Positions 1-3,236 of a stretch of 5,902 bases of DNA are shown here, piece by piece (positions within the stretch are counted from its first letter, which is position 1; the number at the start of each line of letters is the position of its first letter). The position numbers were made by a program, and so were the translations under genes. The stretch is from positions 1-5,902 of the forward strand of contig JAGXOB010000142.1 of assembly GCA_019894735.1 (NCBI GenBank), read 5' to 3'. Origin of the DNA: Promethearchaeota archaeon. GTDB lineage: Archaea > Asgardarchaeota > Lokiarchaeia > Sigynarchaeales > SOKP01. The notes under the pieces were generated by a model. The model saw only the letters and a program-made list of their open reading frames with translations, was not told the origin of the DNA and ran no database searches.

Positions 1-1
1 T

Positions 2-307
2 CAAAAATTAATCTTAATGGCAATTGATTTGATAAAAAAGGGAGGCACTGTAGTATTAGAGGGTGTTTTTAAAGGTAAAGTTTCATTTCCTATGTTTCTA
101 TTGAATTCTAAGGAAGTTAGTATTAAGGGTGTTTTAGGTCATGATCGTGATGACATTCTTTGTGCTATCGATTTTTTTTCTCAGGATAAGATAGATGCAA
201 ATAAGTTTATATCTCAAATTATACCAATTCAAGATATTCAAAAAGGGTTTGAACAGTATCTTGATCCTGGAGAGAGAAATTTTATAAAAGTTGTTATTAA
301 ATTATAG
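2..307 (+). CDS. Zinc-type (MDR) alcohol dehydrogenase, C-terminal part only
   Basis: This frame is open from base 2, before the first ATG at 17, so the gene is cut by the window edge and about 102 C-terminal residues remain of a family usually near 340-350. What is seen is the end of a medium-chain dehydrogenase. A GGTVVLEG strand-turn closes the Rossmann fold, then comes a KEVSIKGVLGH segment matching the family's 'kEi.i.Gs' strand. The tail, with IIPIQDIQKGFEQ followed by FIKVVIKL, matches the usual 'pL.d...af......iKvvi' ending. Such enzymes oxidise alcohols or polyols with NAD(P)+ in the cytoplasm. The zinc-binding and substrate-binding parts lie upstream, so threonine, sorbitol or general alcohol dehydrogenase cannot be told apart. 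It ends tail to tail with the GTPase gene, 20 bases away. Family assignment is fairly sure; substrate is unknown. Confidence 0.85.
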   Translation, partial: QKLILMAIDLIKKGGTVVLEGVFKGKVSFPMFLLNSKEVSIKGVLGHDRDDILCAIDFFSQDKIDANKFISQIIPIQDIQKGFEQYLDPGERNFIKVVIKL

Positions 308-326
308 GGTTGAGAATTCAATCTGA

Positions 327-335
327 TTTATTTTT
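327..335 (+). terminator. T-rich candidate terminator for the dehydrogenase gene
   Basis: TTTATTTTT begins 20 bases after the dehydrogenase stop. Archaeal RNA polymerase can terminate on T-runs without a hairpin. The run overlaps the last codons and stop of the convergent GTPase gene, so it may simply reflect Lys/Glu-rich coding on the other strand. No comparably strong T-run is visible on the minus strand just beyond the GTPase stop. Confidence 0.3.
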
Positions 336-849
336 CGTATAATTTTGATGTAATAATCTCGTCAGCAATTTGATGAAATGCTTCCTCAACATTTTGACCA
401 TTTTTAGCAGATGTAAAAATGGTTGCTTTTACATTGATGTTTTGAGCTAATTTTTTAATTTCACTTTTAGATACAATAGGTTTCAGATCTATCTTATTAA
501 CAACTAAAATTTTAGGAATATCTCCACAAAATTTTTTGAGATCTGGATTCCAAAACTCTTTTAACTGCTCAAAAGTATTTCCTCTAGAAAGATCTCCGAC
601 AATTAGAGCACCATGAGCACCTTTATAATATAAATGTCTCATTTTAACCCATTTTTCTTGACCAGCAATATCCCAAATTTGGATTGAAACGTCAATATCT
701 GAGTTTAAGATTAAATCCTTAACAAACAAGTTCGCACCTATCGATACTCGATAATCACTAGTAAAACGACCAGATACAAATCTTTTTATTAAGGAAGTCT
801 TACCTACTCCTGCTTCTCCTATTATAATAACTTTGAAACGATAAACCAT
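328..849 (-). CDS. Ras/Rab-type small GTPase
   Basis: The 173-residue protein is a single G domain of normal Ras-superfamily length with all five G motifs: P-loop GEAGVGKT (11-18), switch I around DYRVSIG (32-38), WDIAGQE (59-65, with Gln64 at the Ras Gln61 position), NKID (118-121) and TSAK (146-149). It should bind and hydrolyse GTP as a molecular switch in the cytoplasm. The WDIAGQE and YYKGAHGALIVGDLS pattern is closest to Rab-like members, a group greatly expanded in Asgard archaea. The switch I position that is almost always Thr is Ser36. The C-terminus ends KLYEK with no cysteine, so eukaryote-style prenylation is not possible. No Shine-Dalgarno-like sequence precedes the ATG; the start is supported by the usual short N-terminus before the first beta strand (FKVIIIG). 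It is transcribed away from the deacetylase gene across a shared 136-base gap. Partners and effectors are unknown. Confidence 0.95.
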   Translation of the reverse strand: MVYRFKVIIIGEAGVGKTSLIKRFVSGRFTSDYRVSIGANLFVKDLILNSDIDVSIQIWDIAGQEKWVKMRHLYYKGAHGALIVGDLSRGNTFEQLKEFWNPDLKKFCGDIPKILVVNKIDLKPIVSKSEIKKLAQNINVKATIFTSAKNGQNVEEAFHQIADEIITSKLYEK

Positions 850-908
850 TATAATAAAAAAATTTCTGTTAGATATTTTTATTTATTTAGCAATTAACAT
901 TATAAGAA

Positions 909-919
909 GTTATAAATAG
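909..919. promoter_or_regulatory. TATA-like element in the divergent GTPase/deacetylase promoter region
   Basis: GTTATAAATAG on the plus strand reads CTATTTATAAC on the minus strand, so it resembles an archaeal TATA box in either direction. It lies about 70 bases before the deacetylase ATG and 60 bases before the GTPase ATG. A purine-rich stretch (AAGAAG, 904-909) directly before it on the plus strand could serve as the TFB recognition element. The region is very AT-rich, so other A/T runs (for example around 870-890 for the minus-strand gene) are possible alternatives. Confidence 0.45.
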
Positions 920-973
920 TTTATTAATTAAATCCTAAAATGTAAATCAATTATTATTCTTAGTAATACTGAA

Positions 974-978
974 GAGGA
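974..978 (+). promoter_or_regulatory. Ribosome binding site of the deacetylase gene
   Basis: GAGGA, within GAAGAGGAT, is complementary to the archaeal 16S rRNA tail and lies 7 bases before the ATG at 986. It supports that start, which also gives the family's usual N-terminus (TGIVYD). This is the clearest Shine-Dalgarno sequence in the window. Confidence 0.6.
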
Positions 979-985
979 TATTTAA

Positions 986-2071
986 ATGAAGACTGGTATT
1001 GTATATGATCCCATTTATTTAGAGCATCGTATTGGCGTTCATGTTGAATCTCACGAAAGACTTATTGGTATCATGGATTTGATAGAGGAGAAACACGTCT
1101 TGGAAAATCCAGATTTTAAGTTAATCAAACCTAGAAAAGCGACTACAGAACAGATTAAATATGTACACCAAGAAAGGTTAATTAATGAGGTTAAAGAAGT
1201 TAGTGAAGTGGCAAAAATTACTGGACATATTCAAAATCTAGATATGGACACCGCTGTGTCTGCTAAGACATATGAAGCTTCGTTATACAGCGTGGGTGGT
1301 AATTTAAATGGAATTGACAGCATATTGGAAGGTAAGGTTGATAATGCATTTGCTTTAGTTCGACCCCCAGGCCACCATTCAAACTCTTATAAATGTGCGG
1401 GTTTTTGCATATTCAATAATATAGCTGTTGCTACTGAATATCTTTTAAAAGAAAAGAACATTAATAGAGTTGCAATAATTGATTGGGATTGTCACGCAGG
1501 AAATGGGACTTCTGATATTTTTTATAACGGTTCTGAAAATGGTGAAGTTATCTTCTTTGACTCGCACCAGGATGGAAGGACTCTTTATCCCGGGACAGGA
1601 TTCATTAACGATCTTGGAAATAAAGCTGGAGAGGGAAAAATTATAAATTTTCCTATGCCTCCAAGAGCAGGTGACGATGTTAACATAATATTTTTTAATG
1701 AAATTATTGCTCCAGTTTGCGACGAATTTAAACCAGAATTCATACTGATTTCTGCGGGATTTGACACGCATTGGACTGATAGACTTACGAATATGGGATG
1801 GACTTACCAAGGTCCAGCAAACTACTTAAAAAAAATAAAAGAAATAGCCAAAAGATATTCCAAAGATCGAATTCTAATTACTTTAGAGGGGGGATATGAG
1901 ATTGATAAACAAGCTATGGCAGTATATAACTGTCTACAAGTTCTTAATAGTAAGGACCTGCTAATAGAAGAAAAATCTAGAGAATCTGATAACGAAGTTC
2001 TAAATTATGTCAATAACAAAGTAATCCCTAAATTGAAGGATTCTCTAAAACCTTATTGGAATTGCTTTTAA
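986..2071 (+). CDS. Histone deacetylase family protein (class II-like / acetylpolyamine amidohydrolase superfamily)
   Basis: This 361-residue protein is a complete zinc-dependent deacetylase of the arginase/deacetylase fold, of usual length for a single-domain member. Visible motifs in order are: TGIVYD at the N-terminus; HVESHERL (19-26), matching the family's 'HpE.peRl'; RPPGHH (126-131) with the tandem catalytic His130/His131; GFCIFNNIAVA (139-149); DWDCHAGNGT (166-175), giving zinc ligands Asp168 and His170; YPGTG (201-205); SAGFDTH (256-262), giving the third ligand Asp260; and LEGGY (300-304) with the transition-state Tyr304. All residues needed for hydrolysis are therefore present. Asn173 rather than Asp is class II-like. 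The residue after His170, normally a second His, is Ala171. Relatives remove acetyl groups from lysine side chains or polyamines; the substrate here cannot be read, with acetylated chromatin proteins or small amines both possible. It appears to be cytoplasmic, with no signal or membrane segment. It has its own promoter and no strong T-run after its stop. Confidence 0.95.
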   Translation: MKTGIVYDPIYLEHRIGVHVESHERLIGIMDLIEEKHVLENPDFKLIKPRKATTEQIKYVHQERLINEVKEVSEVAKITGHIQNLDMDTAVSAKTYEASLYSVGGNLNGIDSILEGKVDNAFALVRPPGHHSNSYKCAGFCIFNNIAVATEYLLKEKNINRVAIIDWDCHAGNGTSDIFYNGSENGEVIFFDSHQDGRTLYPGTGFINDLGNKAGEGKIINFPMPPRAGDDVNIIFFNEIIAPVCDEFKPEFILISAGFDTHWTDRLTNMGWTYQGPANYLKKIKEIAKRYSKDRILITLEGGYEIDKQAMAVYNCLQVLNSKDLLIEEKSRESDNEVLNYVNNKVIPKLKDSLKPYWNCF

Positions 2072-2115
2072 TTATTGAATTACCAATCAAAACTTATCAT
2101 ACATTTGTGCTATAG

Positions 2116-2123
2116 TTTATAAA
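2116..2123 (+). promoter_or_regulatory. TATA box of the zinc-ribbon protein gene
   Basis: TTTATAAA is close to the archaeal TATA consensus. It begins 72 bases before the ATG at 2188, so transcription would start near 2143-2150 and leave a leader of about 40 bases. A weak AGAG (2175-2178), 9 bases before the ATG, is the only ribosome-binding candidate. Confidence 0.55.
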
Positions 2124-2187
2124 CAAAATTCACTATTAGAGTTACAAATAATGTAATTTTTAGGATTAAACATTAGAGAAGATAAAT

Positions 2188-3048
2188 ATGTCGGATGAAT
2201 ATGAAAGGGATGACGAAGATGAATATAAACCTCGTGGTCCTCCCCCTGGCCTACCACCTACAATGCCTCCCCCAACAATGCCTCCACCTACAATGCCTCC
2301 CCCAACAATGCCTCCTCCCGCACCCTCATACGAAGCTCCAGTTTATGAACATGTTCCTACGATCCCAAGTGGTCCTTCACAAGCAGACTATAATGCCGTA
2401 ATCTCTCAAGTTCAAGAAAAGGACAATGCATTAAGTCAAATACAATATCAAATTAACCAAGCAAATGCCGAATGTGCTAATTTAAACGCACAAAATATGG
2501 CCAAAGATAATCAAATAAACCAATTAACAGGACAAATTCGGAGTCTTCAAACAACAATAGAAGGTTTCCAAGCTCAAATTACTCAAATAAACAACGAGAA
2601 AGCTCAATTACAAGCTCATATTCCTCAGTTAGAGAGTCAACTTCAACAAGTTCAGCAGCAAAGCATGAACTTACAACAACAAATTGGACCATTACAAGCT
2701 CAAATTAGCAAGTTACAAGAAGAATCAGCTTATAAAGATAAAAGAATCCAAGAATTAAAAGAACCTAAGGCGGTAATGCCCTCAAGCTTAGCTCAAGGAA
2801 TCACTTCCCAATCTCCAACACTTGGAAACACTCCTTCTTTTGGCACCTCCCCAACTTCTTCTCCATCAACAGCACCTGCACCTAACATAGGTGGAGGAAT
2901 TGGATTAGGTAGAAGAATCTGTCCTAATTGTGGTGCTACTGGATTTGCAATTAAAGAGGTAGAGGATAAATCAAAAATCTTGAGTTACATCCCCAAACCT
3001 CAATACGCAAAGAAGAGTATTTGTACAAAATGTGGTTTTGAATTTTAA
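2188..3048 (+). CDS. Polyproline / coiled-coil / C-terminal zinc-ribbon protein, family not recognised
   Basis: This 286-residue protein has four visible regions. Residues 1-16 are highly acidic (DDEDEY). Residues 17-46 are proline-rich: GPPPGLPP followed by four PPTMP units (23-42). Residues about 65-192 are a long Gln/Leu/Ile-rich helix with heptad-like spacing, expected to form a coiled coil and thus a dimer or higher oligomer. Residues 194-241 are a Ser/Thr/Pro/Gly linker of low complexity. The last 45 residues form a zinc ribbon with CPNC (245-248) and CTKC (279-282) knuckles separated by 30 residues, ending in CGFEF. There is no signal peptide or membrane segment, so it is probably cytoplasmic. 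The build suggests a scaffold or adaptor: proline tract to bind partners, coil to oligomerise, ribbon to bind nucleic acid or protein. That role is inference; I cannot name the family. It has its own TATA box and a strong T-rich stretch after the stop, suggesting a single-gene transcript. Confidence 0.85.
   Translation: MSDEYERDDEDEYKPRGPPPGLPPTMPPPTMPPPTMPPPTMPPPAPSYEAPVYEHVPTIPSGPSQADYNAVISQVQEKDNALSQIQYQINQANAECANLNAQNMAKDNQINQLTGQIRSLQTTIEGFQAQITQINNEKAQLQAHIPQLESQLQQVQQQSMNLQQQIGPLQAQISKLQEESAYKDKRIQELKEPKAVMPSSLAQGITSQSPTLGNTPSFGTSPTSSPSTAPAPNIGGGIGLGRRICPNCGATGFAIKEVEDKSKILSYIPKPQYAKKSICTKCGFEF
2254..2313 (+). repeat. Tandem repeat encoding four PPTMP units
   Basis: Two perfect copies of a 30-base unit lie head to tail (2254-2283 and 2284-2313). 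Each consists of two 15-base halves, CCACCTACAATGCCT and CCCCCAACAATGCCT, which differ only at proline and threonine-adjacent synonymous positions and both encode Pro-Pro-Thr-Met-Pro. The pattern points to a 15-base duplication that diverged at silent sites, followed by a more recent 30-base duplication. It lies within the proline-rich N-terminus of the zinc-ribbon protein gene and keeps the frame. Confidence 0.95.
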
Positions 3049-3049
3049 A

Positions 3050-3073
3050 TTTTTTTTATTTTTCACCTTTTTT
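3050..3073 (+). terminator. T-rich terminator after the zinc-ribbon protein gene
   Basis: A run of eight T begins 2 bases after the TAA stop, followed by ATTTTT and, after CACC, another six T. No stable hairpin precedes it. Successive T-tracts directly after a stop are the typical form of archaeal intrinsic termination. Confidence 0.6.
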
Positions 3074-3168
3074 AAATATGTTTTATTAACGCCCACAAAT
3101 CAATTTTTAACGGATTTAAATTATTTTTATTCAATATTTCATATCAATCTGAATTATTAGGAAAATTA

Positions 3169-3176
3169 TTTATAGT
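3169..3176 (+). promoter_or_regulatory. TATA-like box of the surface protein gene
   Basis: TTTATAGT begins 68 bases before the ATG at 3237 and is preceded by GAAAATTA (3161-3168), a purine-led stretch fitting a TFB recognition element. The remainder of the 188-base gap from 3049 holds the T-rich terminator and otherwise featureless AT-rich sequence. A weak AGAG (3228-3231) is the only ribosome-binding candidate. Confidence 0.45.
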
Positions 3177-3236
3177 ATAATTTTAATTAATATTGCAAAC
3201 TTAATATGGAAAAGTTAAGGGTATAATAGAGTTAAT

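Noticed and set aside
17..307. Complete small protein starting at the ATG at 17
   Set aside because: The frame is open upstream to the window edge and the sequence is clearly the C-terminal part of a dehydrogenase, so the ATG is an internal Met.
1445..1810. Antisense open frames of 121 and 60 codons inside the deacetylase gene
   Set aside because: They lie opposite strongly conserved catalytic motifs of the deacetylase, resemble no family, and have no promoter or ribosome-binding support.
2254..2313. Short direct repeats as a CRISPR array
   Set aside because: The units are contiguous without spacers, in frame, and encode a regular proline-rich peptide.
2195..2401. 68-codon plus-strand frame overlapping the zinc-ribbon gene
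   Set aside because: It reads the proline repeat in another frame, giving a low-complexity Leu/Pro/Gln/His product; it is a by-product of the repeat.
3049..3236. Possible small gene or RNA in the gap before the surface-protein gene
   Set aside because: Only very AT-rich sequence with frequent stops and no GC-rich structured segment; the terminator and promoter candidates explain it adequately.
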